A stretch of DNA of 64,000 bases from positions 1 to 64,000 of IMG/VR virus record IMGVR_UViG_3300025889_000076. One strand, 5' to 3'. Made by a program: the position numbers and the translations under genes. This stretch comes from a virus. The notes under the pieces were generated by a model. It ran no database searches. It had not been told where the DNA came from and saw nothing but the letters and a program-made list of their open reading frames with translations. This document shows positions 23,441 to 33,184 of the stretch, in pieces (position 1 is the first letter of the stretch; every line of letters starts with the position of its first letter).

Positions 23441-24967
23441 TTAAGCCCCTTCATAGGTCCATTCAACGGAGAAAGAATATTGTCCAGTTTTAGGATTCCA
23501 AGACTCTTGTGGAGGTCCATAAAATACTCTTCCTGCTACAGCTACGCTGGAAGGATTATATGTATTGTAAATAGCCTGTATTTCTCCAGTTCCAGGTTGG
23601 GTAAAAGTACAGCCAGATTGTGCCATTTGTGCTGTAATCTGAAGAGTCTTTTTAAATTCGCTTCTTGAGTTTACATACTGAATTATTGGCTGACTTCGCC
23701 CAATCACTGGAGTAATACTAATTAATTGACCTGGATAGATATTACTAACTTGTATATCTTCAGTAAGTGCATTTGCAATTGTATTACCGGGACGTGTATC
23801 AAAAGAAAGAGAATAGCTTATTGTGCCAGCGTTTGGGTTATGCCCTATCGCTTTAGAAGATGATGCGGAATTTAAACAAGTACTAGCATAAACCCCACTA
23901 GCTCTTTGATAAAGTTGACTATCGGAACAATTGCTGGAAAAAAAGGAAAGGGCATTGGCGTACTTATCTGTATTTTCATACATAGACCCGCTTTCAGCCA
24001 ATCCTTGAATAGTCCCATTAATTGAAACCTTATTGAATCCGCTGAGATCATTATCTATAGAGAAGGAAACTTCTTCAGTGGCGGGAATTGCCCCAGATTC
24101 ATAAAGCGTCCATTCTTCTGAGATGGAATAATTGCCAGCATTCTGGTCAATATTTTCGGTAAATTTATGATTATAGTAGTTATAGCCCATATCCCCATAA
24201 GGGTCCAACCAACTACTAGGGGCATTTGCTGTTCCTATACCAATTACATTATGGACATATCCACTAGCTTGCTGCCAAGCATCTAATCCATTAATGAATT
24301 CACCGCTTGCGGAATAAGCTCTTTGCCCCACAGCACTGACGTTATGAGTCAAGGTATATAGTCTTTTAATAGTATCAATTGATCCACCAGAAAATGTAGT
24401 GGAAAACTGATCTGATTCATTAATAGACCAAGTCTCATCTGCTGTACTTATATAATATGTAAAGGCATCTTCTGAAGATTCATTAGAAAAGATACCATTT
24501 GAAGACTCAGTAAATGAAGTAGTTTTAAGAGTAATAGTATAGCCGCAACGATTTGTCCACCTAGATTGATCGTCGAAATCAATGGATTCTACATCGCAAT
24601 AAGCTTTTATACCGGAAGATTCATTGAATCCGGTTATATGTAAAAGAATCTTATTTCCCGTAATTAATATACTACGCAATAACTCTTGCTTTTTCATGAT
24701 TGACGTTAACATATTAGTTTCGTCAATACTTGAATTAATAGGATCATCGTTTGGGGTTTGAGTAGAATAAGCGGGGTCACCACTAAAGGCTACTGTGGGA
24801 CTACTGCCTGTAGATGTAGGACTGCCCTTGTTATCCATTAACAGGCCAGTTAACGTAATTGTATAATCTGCCCCTATTACTTTACCAGACCCTGTTTTTA
24901 AATAAGCCTTAGAAAAAGTAGCAGTAGGGGCCGGGACTATTAAATTAGAATCAATTGAGACTGGCAT
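23441..24967 (-). CDS. distal tail-type protein (508 aa)
   Basis: This protein starts MPVSIDSNLIVPAPTATFSKAYLKTGSG and overlaps the tape-measure stop. It contains a beta-rich N-terminal part (DYTITLTGLLMDNKGSP) and a long region with many Ser/Asn. Its place next to the tape measure gene suggests a distal tail or tail-tip protein that closes the tube. No motif proves this. Confidence 0.6.
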   Translation of the reverse strand: MPVSIDSNLIVPAPTATFSKAYLKTGSGKVIGADYTITLTGLLMDNKGSPTSTGSSPTVAFSGDPAYSTQTPNDDPINSSIDETNMLTSIMKKQELLRSILITGNKILLHITGFNESSGIKAYCDVESIDFDDQSRWTNRCGYTITLKTTSFTESSNGIFSNESSEDAFTYYISTADETWSINESDQFSTTFSGGSIDTIKRLYTLTHNVSAVGQRAYSASGEFINGLDAWQQASGYVHNVIGIGTANAPSSWLDPYGDMGYNYYNHKFTENIDQNAGNYSISEEWTLYESGAIPATEEVSFSIDNDLSGFNKVSINGTIQGLAESGSMYENTDKYANALSFFSSNCSDSQLYQRASGVYASTCLNSASSSKAIGHNPNAGTISYSLSFDTRPGNTIANALTEDIQVSNIYPGQLISITPVIGRSQPIIQYVNSRSEFKKTLQITAQMAQSGCTFTQPGTGEIQAIYNTYNPSSVAVAGRVFYGPPQESWNPKTGQYSFSVEWTYEGA

Positions 24968-27900
24968 TATACAATATTCCCTGATTTAAGATCTTCTTTT
25001 AATTTATTAATTTCAGAAGTAATCCCTTCAAAAATTTGTGATTTTATCATCGGGGTCATTCTTGATAAGAGTTCAGCACCATTTAATGTCACGGTAACTT
25101 GAGTAGGAGCTACTGTTAATGTTAGTTCTTTAGGTATAGAGTTAAATTGATCTACAGACTCTTTAAACATGGCAAAACCGTTATTACCAACTAGTTTGTC
25201 TACAGAATTAGAAAACATAGTATAAGATTCTGAACTATTTCCAAGTCCACCAACAGACCCACCATCTGCGTAATATCCAACTCTTCCGCCTTTATTATAC
25301 CCCTTAATCGAATTCAATCTGTTTAAATTATTTGTTCCTATAGCTTCTGCCGACTTTTTATTAATAACATATTCACCACGAGTTAACATAGCCGGATTAG
25401 CATCAACTCCCGGAACTCCACCAACTGGACCTCCGTTATTTAAATAATCTGCCGGGTTTATATGGTCTTTACCTAAAGATGGCGGATTACTTTGGAATCC
25501 ATAATCTAAGAAGTTCGCCCTTATTTTTGACAAATTCTTTTTAAAGTATGAGATATTTTTAGCATCTCTAGCACCTTCTACATCTTTAATTTGACCGTTT
25601 TTAGCCCATAAGAAGAACAGTTTTTCGTCTTGACTTAAAACGCTAAGTTTGGGATTCTTAGTAAAGTTCCCACTCAATGTTAGAGAATCGGAAATAGGAT
25701 TTCCAGTTAGAATAAGCTGTGCTTCACTCTCTTTGAACATACTGAGTTTAGATCCAGAAATCTTAGTTGGATTCACGCCAGCATCTTTATAAGCCTTAAT
25801 ATAAGGTAGTGCGTCTGAACCCAAATTAGACTTTAAAAACTTAGCTAAGTTGGGAGCATTAAATGCTTGTTTTATATTGTAAATTTCTTGAGGACTAGAT
25901 GGATAGTTCGATGAACCGGAGATCGATGGCTCATTCAGAATGGCTTCAGCTTTTTTAGCTTTGTTAGCTTTAAGTCTTTCTTGGTTAGCCTTTCTTCGTT
26001 TAGCCCTTGCTTCTTCTTTTGCTTTTTGTTCAGCTTTAAGTTTTGCCGCCTTTTCGTTGGCGAGATCAGTTTCGCTTTGCGGGCCAAAAACTACCCCTTC
26101 TGCTTTGTCTTTATTTAATCGACGATTTACTTCTTCGTTAATAGATCCTAAAAGTAATGCATCTTGGCGAGGATCTGGCCCATTTCCTAAGTTAGCTTGT
26201 AATGCATCTTGTTGAGCTTTTTGAGATTCGGTTTTGTTTTTAGACGCAGAATTGTATTCGTTTATTGCGGCGAATTCGGCTGCGGCTATTCCGCCACGTC
26301 TATCCGTTCTTCGATCTATTGAACCAGATACCGGGGCTTGTTCAAACTGTTTTTGTCTGTCTGTTGCATAATTCCTCGCTGCATCTTGAGCTTGAGCAGT
26401 TTGCTTGGCTTTTTCTTCCATTGCCCGCCCTGCTTCAGTTTGTCCCGGAGCTAATCTTCTCCGCCCCACTTCAGTTTGGCCTGGAGCTAATCTAAGTTTT
26501 TCTTCGTCTACAGGACCACCCGTAGCATAATTCCCCGCATTAATAGCTGATAACATTCCCGCTCCGTATTTATCAACAGAGCTTTTCTTAATCACAAATT
26601 CACCAGGTGTCAGCATAGCTGGCACCGTATCGGTTCCTTTTGGTTGGTAGTTAACTAATTGACCAGTACTTGCGTAGATTGGTCCACCAGTACTTTTTGG
26701 GGTAGCGGCTAATACATCCGCATCTAATTTCTTAGCAATGGTTCTAAGTAAATCATTACGAATTTCGTCTACAGTTAAATTATTCTCTATCTGTTTTAGT
26801 ATCTTTTCTTCCGTAGGAACCATATCCGCCAAGACTTCATCGATTTGACTTTCGTTAAACCCTTGATTTCTTAAGAAGTTTCCGGTAAGATTCTTAATGA
26901 CTTCTGCACCAGTTCTTCCACCAAAGACAGGAAGTTTTTCAAACCTTTTAAGAAGAGATAGGACATCTGCTCTTTTTTCTTCCGGTATAACTTCTGCCGA
27001 TCCAGACTGAACAGCTAATTTGGTAAGTCCTAATGTCTGTTGGAAATTAAATCTAGATTCTTTTGTTCCAAAAGCTAATTCTGTAGCTAATTCGCCCTTC
27101 TGCCTTCTCCCTTCTCTAGACTCATCTAATTTCTTTTGGAGAATAGCAGTCTCTTGTGTAGTATCAGACAAGAGTTGCATAGAATTTTCTAATTTATCCG
27201 CCTCTAATCCTAAGTCTTGAAGGGCACTTCTGGCAGATTTTTGCTGTTCTAGATTAAGTCTACCACTATTAATATTCTGTTGAAGTAGTTTTTGAGCATT
27301 TTTATTAATAGCAAGTTCGTTAGCAACTAAAGAAACATCTTTTGCAGCATTACCAGTTAAACTACCGCCTAAACCAGTACCGGCAAGTGCATTTCTACCA
27401 CGAGCGGTTCTATCTACACCGGCTTGAAACAGAGAAGGATCGTCTCCACGGATTTCCGCTATCTTATTCTTAATATCCTGTTCTAATTTAAGAGACTCGA
27501 CTCTACGATCATATATTCTTTGTTCTATAGTATTTCGTTTTTCCAATAACTCGCTATAGTTATCTAAAGACTCATTAATCTGCTGACGACCTCTTTCCAG
27601 GGTTTCAGCAAATGGCCCAATAGCATCTTCGATAAGTTTCTTCTCCAAGGCTTTAGCCGCCGCAGGATCACCTTTAAAATCACTTTCAGAAATTTCTTTT
27701 TGAATTTGTGTTATCTGTTCATCACTAATTATTCCAGAAAGTCTTTTACGAATATCTCCAGAAACTTTTTGTAAATCTCCACCAGCTAAACTTTGAGCGA
27801 ACCCATTAAATGCTCCGAGAACTCCCTGTATTTGATTAGCTTGATTAGCAAAGTCTGGACCTAAACGAGAAACTGCCCTAAGTCCCTCAGCGAATTTTGC

Positions 27901-30900
27901 TGTACCAGAACTATCAAAATCAGTCAGATTTGATCCGATTTCTTTTTTACCAACACTTCCGCTTATTGCAAAATCTAAATTAGCTAGACTATCTTTTTGT
28001 CTAGATAAAGCAGCATCAAAAGCTTCGAGAGAAGCATTAAGCCTAACTTGTATAGATAGTTGGGCTAGAAAAATAGAAATACTACGTTGTCTAGCCGCAT
28101 TCTCCGAAGCTATAGCCGCAATAGCCGCTTGATTCACTTGAATCATCTGGTTCCAAATAGATTCGGCTTCACCCGGAGGAAGTGTGGCTTTAAACGCTTT
28201 TGCCAATTCCGGAGAGTCTTGAGCTAATTTTTGCAGAGATATGCCTTGTGCATTTGCTGCTTCTGCTAACTGATCAAACGCATCTTTAACCTGCTGATCT
28301 GCCTGAGCAATAATTTCTGCTCTATTAGGAGCATCTTTGGATAATTGTATAGCCGCATCTTTTTGTGCTTTGGTTGCTTGTGCAAGTTTATTGGCTTCAG
28401 ATGCAAATCCAGCAAAATTAGTTTTTGGATCTAAGTCTCTAGATGCATTTCTAAATTGGACGCCAATACCATCCAAAGCTTTTTGAATATTAGTAGTTTT
28501 GGCTTGTTCAACTCTCTTTTTCTCATTTTTGGCTAATGCTTCACTATATGTTTCCATTTGTCCAAAAAAACCAGTCATATTAGCAAGACTAATAGCACCA
28601 TCATAAATAGAAGTCTTTAATGATGATGCATATGTTGCCAATGTTCCAGCTATTGCTCCAACACCAGCACCAATTGCTGTTCCAACAACTGGTACAATAG
28701 TACCTATTGCTGCACCTGTGGCTGCCGCTCCTAAAATTATTGTTTTGTTTAATTTTGCTTCTGATTCTTGTCTAGCAGCAAGTGCTGCTTCTTGCACATC
28801 ACCATTTTGTGCCGCAGACTCTGCTAAATTACCAAAAGAACCTATTATCTGATTTAAAATAGAATCTAATGACCCTACAATAGCTGCTGTTGCAACTAAA
28901 GGATCTATTTTTGAAGCGACTGATGTTAAGCCTTTTTTAACACCCCTAGTAGCACCTTTAACAGATAGAAATCCTTTACTAGCTTCAGTTTGTGCGTCTA
29001 GTTGTTTTTGCCTCTTTCTACTAGATTCTGATAAATCCCTTTGGTTTTGAACTAATTGATCATAAACCTGAGTAAGAGTATCTACAGATTGATTTTGTTT
29101 TCTTATAGCTTCTGCTGAATCTTTGACTTCCGCTAAATAAGCTTTTATTGCATCATTAGATGCTGTTGTAGCTTTTATTTGATTGCCAACTTTTTTTCCA
29201 AACTTTCTTTGAAGATCTGTCGTCGCTCTTATAACCTCTGCGTTATTTGAGTAAGACCTAAGTAACTCTTTTGTTTTACTGTCAAGTTTTTCTAATTTTG
29301 GCCCAGACGGACCAGCATAGCTCACTTGATTTTGTCCAGCAATTTCTCCTACAACCTGGCCTCTTCTACTACTACCTTTTTCTCCAGACGGATCACCTCC
29401 AATGAACTCAAAATCTTTTTGTAACACTTCAGCGGCTTGAGAAGCGTCTACTATTCTAGTTTGAAACGCATCAATTTTTTCCGCACCTTCTCTTAGGTTA
29501 ATATCTAACATAAGACCAGCCTCAAAAAGCTTTTGTCTTACTGCTATAGACTTTTGATCTATACCTATAAGTTCTTTAAGTACAGAATTAGATTTACCCA
29601 ATCCATCCTGAAACTGTTTAAAAGAACCCGATATCTGTTTAAGAGAAAATAATAAAACCCCAAATTCAGCAACGGCGGAAGTAATAAAACCAAATCCTCC
29701 AACTTCCCCACCGTCTGCAAATTTTTGAACACCTACAGGACCGCCCTTAGCATACTTATTTATCTTTTTAAGATTGCCATAACCATATGATTCAGCAGAT
29801 TTTTTATTGATTACAAATTCGCCGGGGGTTAATAAGGCCGGGACGGTATCTGTTCCTACAGACCCGCCTTTCGCAAATTTCGCTATATCTACACCACCAT
29901 ATTGCGTTTTGTCTTTATCTTTTCCGATTGAATATTTTTTAACAACAGCGGCCATAGATGATGGTTCATTAGTAAAATAAGCACCAATATTGATATTGTC
30001 TTTATACTTACCGGCCCCAATGGTTTTAGCTAAGTAAGTTATAGGATTATTGCCCTTATTGTCGTTTAAAGAATAAGATTTATTTTCTTTTAAAAATTTT
30101 GCATCACCCGGTTTTGCTGGATAGTCTAAAAATGCACCTCTACGTTTGTCTTGTCGTAATTTTCGAGAAGCGGCAACCGCATCTTCAAATATCTCCCAAG
30201 TTTTTGTTTTGGATGGATAGTCTTTATTTTTTCTTGCGGCAGATATCATTCTAGCCATCAAAGCATTACTTTTAGTAGAGTATCTATTTGGTTCAATAAC
30301 CCCTTTGTAAATTTTGTCTTCGTCTACATTAATAGTTTTGTATAAACTATTAATCTCTTTGCCAGAAGCCTCTACTCTCCCACCAATAGCATACTTATTA
30401 ATATCAGCCAACTTGTCAGCACCAAACGCCTGAACAGCACTTTTGCGAATAACAAATTCCCCAGGCTCCAACATAGCTGGAACAGTATCACCATTCCCAG
30501 CACCTGGAACAGAACCTCCGCGATTAAATCCTAAAACAGTACCACCTTTAGCAAATGGTCTTTTGGTTCCTAAGCCTGGAGTAGTAAATCCAGTTTTAAC
30601 CGCAGTAGAAAAAATGCCGCCTAGTTTAATAGAGCCAAGAAGGGCTATTAAAGGAATAAGGGGTTTAAGGGTGCGAGCGATCTCTAAGAATGCGTTAGCC
30701 ATACTCAAAGCAATCTTAACTATCTCCTTAAAGCTCTGAGTTTGACTAATCTCACGAATTAATGCAGCAAAGTTTTGACGAGTTCTCTCAATTGCCTGTG
30801 CTGTAGTCTCCTGTGCTTTAGCAACATCTTTATCTAACGAAACCCCACCAGCTAAAGCAACCTGTCTAGCTTCTTCTGCTTTTTTGAACTGTCCAAGCAA

Positions 30901-31923
30901 TGGAATCACACGAGACACCTGGCGAATACCACCAAGCTGTTCTACGACCTCAGCAAACTTAATCTGCCCCGCTTTAATTCCCGCTCTGTCCAATCCCTCA
31001 CTTAATCTTTTAACAGCCTCAAAAGCACCAACGAAATTACCCTGACCATCTTCAAGTTGAATGTTTAATTCTTTAAAATAGTCGATAACTTTTGGACGTT
31101 GTAATCTAGCGAAAATTGTACGAAAACCAGTAGAGATGGTCTCGGCGGATTCACGAGTGGTACTTCTAACAGCAGTGAAGAGAGAAATGAACTCATTAAA
31201 TGTACCATTAGCGGCTTTAAAAGCACCACCACCACGACGCACTGCTTCAATGATATCACTAGACTCAACAGCAAATTTCTTAGATACGGCATTAATTGCA
31301 CCTAATTGTGACTCTAATGACCCAACGCCTTCTTCAAATTGAGCGATGATAGCAACAGCACCTTCTGCCGTTTGAGCTATATTATCAAAAGTAGAAGCTA
31401 GAGTCGTTTTGGCTAATGAATTTAAAGCTATCTGGGTCTCTCTAGCAGTCAAACCAGACTGTGCTAAGACCACACTAGTTTTAGCAATAACATTAGCTGA
31501 TAAGCCATACTGTTGAGATAATTCAGATATTTTATTACTCAAGCCTTCTAAGTTTTTGACATTAGTATCAAACACCTGGGCGAGTTTAACAAATTCTCTT
31601 TCAAACTTAATAGCATCTCTAGTTGCTCTAGATAAAGCTATACTAATTCTACCTAAAATTGCTACTGCTGAAGTATAAGCGGCGAAGTTTCGTCCAGCTA
31701 TGCCAATAGCGTCACCAAAATCCTTAGTGTCTTTAGTAGATTTTTTAGTACTGGCACTAATTGCATTAAGCTGTTTATTAGCAGTAGCCGCATTATTCAA
31801 TTGGACATTGGCTTGAATATTCCCAAGTCCAGCTTGAATCTGTTGTCTCAAGGCTGAAACATTGCCGCCAGTTGGTGGAGTTAGTATTACCTGAAAAGTA
31901 AGGCCATTTGGCAATGATGACAT
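24967..31923 (-). CDS. phage tail tape measure protein
   Basis: At 2318 residues this is the longest gene of the window, as expected for a tape measure protein that sets tail length. The N-terminal 300 residues carry the phage minor-tail/tape-measure pattern with long helices (NLEGLSNKISELSQQYGLSANVIAKTSVVLAQSGL). The middle is a long coiled-coil region. Four repeated modules of the form TVPAMLxPGEFVIxKxxV...NKYAxGG occur near residues 485, 685, 1780 and 2195, giving a flexible linker-like repeat. Hydrophobic segments (LNKTIILGAAATGAAIGTIVP) occur near residue 1100. It starts right after a terminator-like hairpin with GGAG six bases before the ATG. Confidence 0.9.
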   Translation of the reverse strand: MSSLPNGLTFQVILTPPTGGNVSALRQQIQAGLGNIQANVQLNNAATANKQLNAISASTKKSTKDTKDFGDAIGIAGRNFAAYTSAVAILGRISIALSRATRDAIKFEREFVKLAQVFDTNVKNLEGLSNKISELSQQYGLSANVIAKTSVVLAQSGLTARETQIALNSLAKTTLASTFDNIAQTAEGAVAIIAQFEEGVGSLESQLGAINAVSKKFAVESSDIIEAVRRGGGAFKAANGTFNEFISLFTAVRSTTRESAETISTGFRTIFARLQRPKVIDYFKELNIQLEDGQGNFVGAFEAVKRLSEGLDRAGIKAGQIKFAEVVEQLGGIRQVSRVIPLLGQFKKAEEARQVALAGGVSLDKDVAKAQETTAQAIERTRQNFAALIREISQTQSFKEIVKIALSMANAFLEIARTLKPLIPLIALLGSIKLGGIFSTAVKTGFTTPGLGTKRPFAKGGTVLGFNRGGSVPGAGNGDTVPAMLEPGEFVIRKSAVQAFGADKLADINKYAIGGRVEASGKEINSLYKTINVDEDKIYKGVIEPNRYSTKSNALMARMISAARKNKDYPSKTKTWEIFEDAVAASRKLRQDKRRGAFLDYPAKPGDAKFLKENKSYSLNDNKGNNPITYLAKTIGAGKYKDNINIGAYFTNEPSSMAAVVKKYSIGKDKDKTQYGGVDIAKFAKGGSVGTDTVPALLTPGEFVINKKSAESYGYGNLKKINKYAKGGPVGVQKFADGGEVGGFGFITSAVAEFGVLLFSLKQISGSFKQFQDGLGKSNSVLKELIGIDQKSIAVRQKLFEAGLMLDINLREGAEKIDAFQTRIVDASQAAEVLQKDFEFIGGDPSGEKGSSRRGQVVGEIAGQNQVSYAGPSGPKLEKLDSKTKELLRSYSNNAEVIRATTDLQRKFGKKVGNQIKATTASNDAIKAYLAEVKDSAEAIRKQNQSVDTLTQVYDQLVQNQRDLSESSRKRQKQLDAQTEASKGFLSVKGATRGVKKGLTSVASKIDPLVATAAIVGSLDSILNQIIGSFGNLAESAAQNGDVQEAALAARQESEAKLNKTIILGAAATGAAIGTIVPVVGTAIGAGVGAIAGTLATYASSLKTSIYDGAISLANMTGFFGQMETYSEALAKNEKKRVEQAKTTNIQKALDGIGVQFRNASRDLDPKTNFAGFASEANKLAQATKAQKDAAIQLSKDAPNRAEIIAQADQQVKDAFDQLAEAANAQGISLQKLAQDSPELAKAFKATLPPGEAESIWNQMIQVNQAAIAAIASENAARQRSISIFLAQLSIQVRLNASLEAFDAALSRQKDSLANLDFAISGSVGKKEIGSNLTDFDSSGTAKFAEGLRAVSRLGPDFANQANQIQGVLGAFNGFAQSLAGGDLQKVSGDIRKRLSGIISDEQITQIQKEISESDFKGDPAAAKALEKKLIEDAIGPFAETLERGRQQINESLDNYSELLEKRNTIEQRIYDRRVESLKLEQDIKNKIAEIRGDDPSLFQAGVDRTARGRNALAGTGLGGSLTGNAAKDVSLVANELAINKNAQKLLQQNINSGRLNLEQQKSARSALQDLGLEADKLENSMQLLSDTTQETAILQKKLDESREGRRQKGELATELAFGTKESRFNFQQTLGLTKLAVQSGSAEVIPEEKRADVLSLLKRFEKLPVFGGRTGAEVIKNLTGNFLRNQGFNESQIDEVLADMVPTEEKILKQIENNLTVDEIRNDLLRTIAKKLDADVLAATPKSTGGPIYASTGQLVNYQPKGTDTVPAMLTPGEFVIKKSSVDKYGAGMLSAINAGNYATGGPVDEEKLRLAPGQTEVGRRRLAPGQTEAGRAMEEKAKQTAQAQDAARNYATDRQKQFEQAPVSGSIDRRTDRRGGIAAAEFAAINEYNSASKNKTESQKAQQDALQANLGNGPDPRQDALLLGSINEEVNRRLNKDKAEGVVFGPQSETDLANEKAAKLKAEQKAKEEARAKRRKANQERLKANKAKKAEAILNEPSISGSSNYPSSPQEIYNIKQAFNAPNLAKFLKSNLGSDALPYIKAYKDAGVNPTKISGSKLSMFKESEAQLILTGNPISDSLTLSGNFTKNPKLSVLSQDEKLFFLWAKNGQIKDVEGARDAKNISYFKKNLSKIRANFLDYGFQSNPPSLGKDHINPADYLNNGGPVGGVPGVDANPAMLTRGEYVINKKSAEAIGTNNLNRLNSIKGYNKGGRVGYYADGGSVGGLGNSSESYTMFSNSVDKLVGNNGFAMFKESVDQFNSIPKELTLTVAPTQVTVTLNGAELLSRMTPMIKSQIFEGITSEINKLKEDLKSGNIV

Positions 31924-31935
31924 GCTATTACTCCA

Positions 31936-31980
31936 TAAAAAAAGGGCGTACCTTGATTATTAAATCTTGATACGCCCCCT
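31936..31980 (-). terminator. rho-independent terminator before the tape measure gene
   Basis: On the - strand GGGCGTA (31971-31977 side) pairs with TACGCCC (31944-31950), followed by a run of seven Ts. It lies between the tail chaperone gene and the tape measure start, overlapping the tape measure leader, so it should reduce transcription of that gene. Confidence 0.7.
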
Positions 31981-31998
31981 TCTATATCATTAAATTAT

Positions 31999-32847
31999 TT
32001 ATTTTACTGCTGTCTTTTTCCTTTTTGGGGGTTCTTCTTCCTTAATAGTTAATACACCTAAATCATCTTCAAACTCAGCCTTTTCTACATTATCATCTTT
32101 TTCTAAAATAGGAAGTTCATTAATATTAATTCTTTTGCCATCTTCATTTAATATATATCCAAATTCATCAAGACGATTACCGTCACGGTCTATAGGTCTT
32201 CCATCTTTATCAATTAGTTGGTTTTTATCATCTACAAAATTGAATCGTTTAAGAAATCGGTTTTCTGTTAAAGAATTTTCATATTCTGGATCAATCTCAT
32301 ATACAAGTTCGCCAACGTGTTTTGCTGCATCCACACTAGCCTGATCATTCGACTTTTCCTGGTAATCATCGAAATCAGTATAAAAAGGCTTTTGGGACAA
32401 GAAATCTTTAGTACAAACAAAGACTAAATACGAGAATTTTTCTGCGTCAGCTTGTCCTTCTGCTGTCAAGTGATCTAGATTTTGTCTTTCAGAAATTAGG
32501 TCTTTAAATTCTTCACGCTTATCACGCAAAGACAAAGCCATTTCTTTAGCTTCACTAATCTTAAGCTTTTCGCCTTCTGTATTTTTCCCCTTATTTAGTT
32601 GATAATCTAGAAGATTAATCTCCTTAATAACATCAACATATTCTTTTTCTTGTTTATCTGTCCAAATACCTTGATCAATCATATACATATTAAGCTTTTT
32701 ACGCAGCATAGCACCTTCTTCCAGAGCCTGCCTAAAAGCTTTCTTGTATACTTTTTCCGCTTCCAAAGACTGCTTGGTAGTTGGAGTAGAGACAACAAGC
32801 TCTATTTCTTTACCATCTTTGTCTTTAGTTGTAAATCGTTTTTCCAT
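31999..32847 (-). CDS. tail assembly chaperone-like protein (282 aa)
   Basis: It lies immediately upstream of the tape measure gene, the normal place for tail assembly chaperones. It shows the common layout of an N-terminal beta part (KRFTTKDKDGKEIELVVST) followed by a helical part (EAEKVYKKAFRQALEEGAMLRKKL, WTDKQEKEY). A repeat-like tail (DKDGRPIDRDGNRLDEFGYI) follows. It resembles the 336-residue protein at 33185-34195 in the stretch ALEEGAMLRKKLNMYMIDQGIWTDKQE / AFQDNVFLQEELEDLIIKNEWWTDEQE, so the two are paralogues. No frameshift site was evident. Confidence 0.65.
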   Translation of the reverse strand: MEKRFTTKDKDGKEIELVVSTPTTKQSLEAEKVYKKAFRQALEEGAMLRKKLNMYMIDQGIWTDKQEKEYVDVIKEINLLDYQLNKGKNTEGEKLKISEAKEMALSLRDKREEFKDLISERQNLDHLTAEGQADAEKFSYLVFVCTKDFLSQKPFYTDFDDYQEKSNDQASVDAAKHVGELVYEIDPEYENSLTENRFLKRFNFVDDKNQLIDKDGRPIDRDGNRLDEFGYILNEDGKRININELPILEKDDNVEKAEFEDDLGVLTIKEEEPPKRKKTAVK

Positions 32848-32858
32848 CTTACTTCTCC

Positions 32859-33182
32859 TTAGTTTTTAGTGAATTTAATAGGCGTGACCGGAATTTGATA
32901 TTTATATCTATTCCAAAGTACGTCATACGTAGACAACTCAGATTCTACATTTCGTATCTGAGTATTTCCTTTATCCAGAATTTCCGATCTAAGATCATCA
33001 TAAATTTTTCTTATTTCTTCTTGATCTGTAGTTAGTGGCTCTTCTGAATTATGTCCCCATAAAAAGCCAAAATGATCTTCAATGCTACTTAGAGATCCAA
33101 TCATTGTGGTTTTTATTTTTTTCTCTATTGCTAAAGATAATTTCTCTTTAGACTTTTTTTTATAATGTACGTCCTTCGGCAT
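32859..33182 (-). CDS. small tail-module protein (107 aa)
   Basis: A basic N-terminus (MPKDVHYKKKSKEKLSLAIEKKIKTTMIG) is followed by a conserved-looking SIEDHFGFLWG and a helical end. The size and position between two paralogous chaperone-like genes suggest a tail assembly factor. It starts with ATAATG overlapping the upstream stop region. No known domain. Confidence 0.55.
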   Translation of the reverse strand: MPKDVHYKKKSKEKLSLAIEKKIKTTMIGSLSSIEDHFGFLWGHNSEEPLTTDQEEIRKIYDDLRSEILDKGNTQIRNVESELSTYDVLWNRYKYQIPVTPIKFTKN

Positions 33183-33184
33183 TA

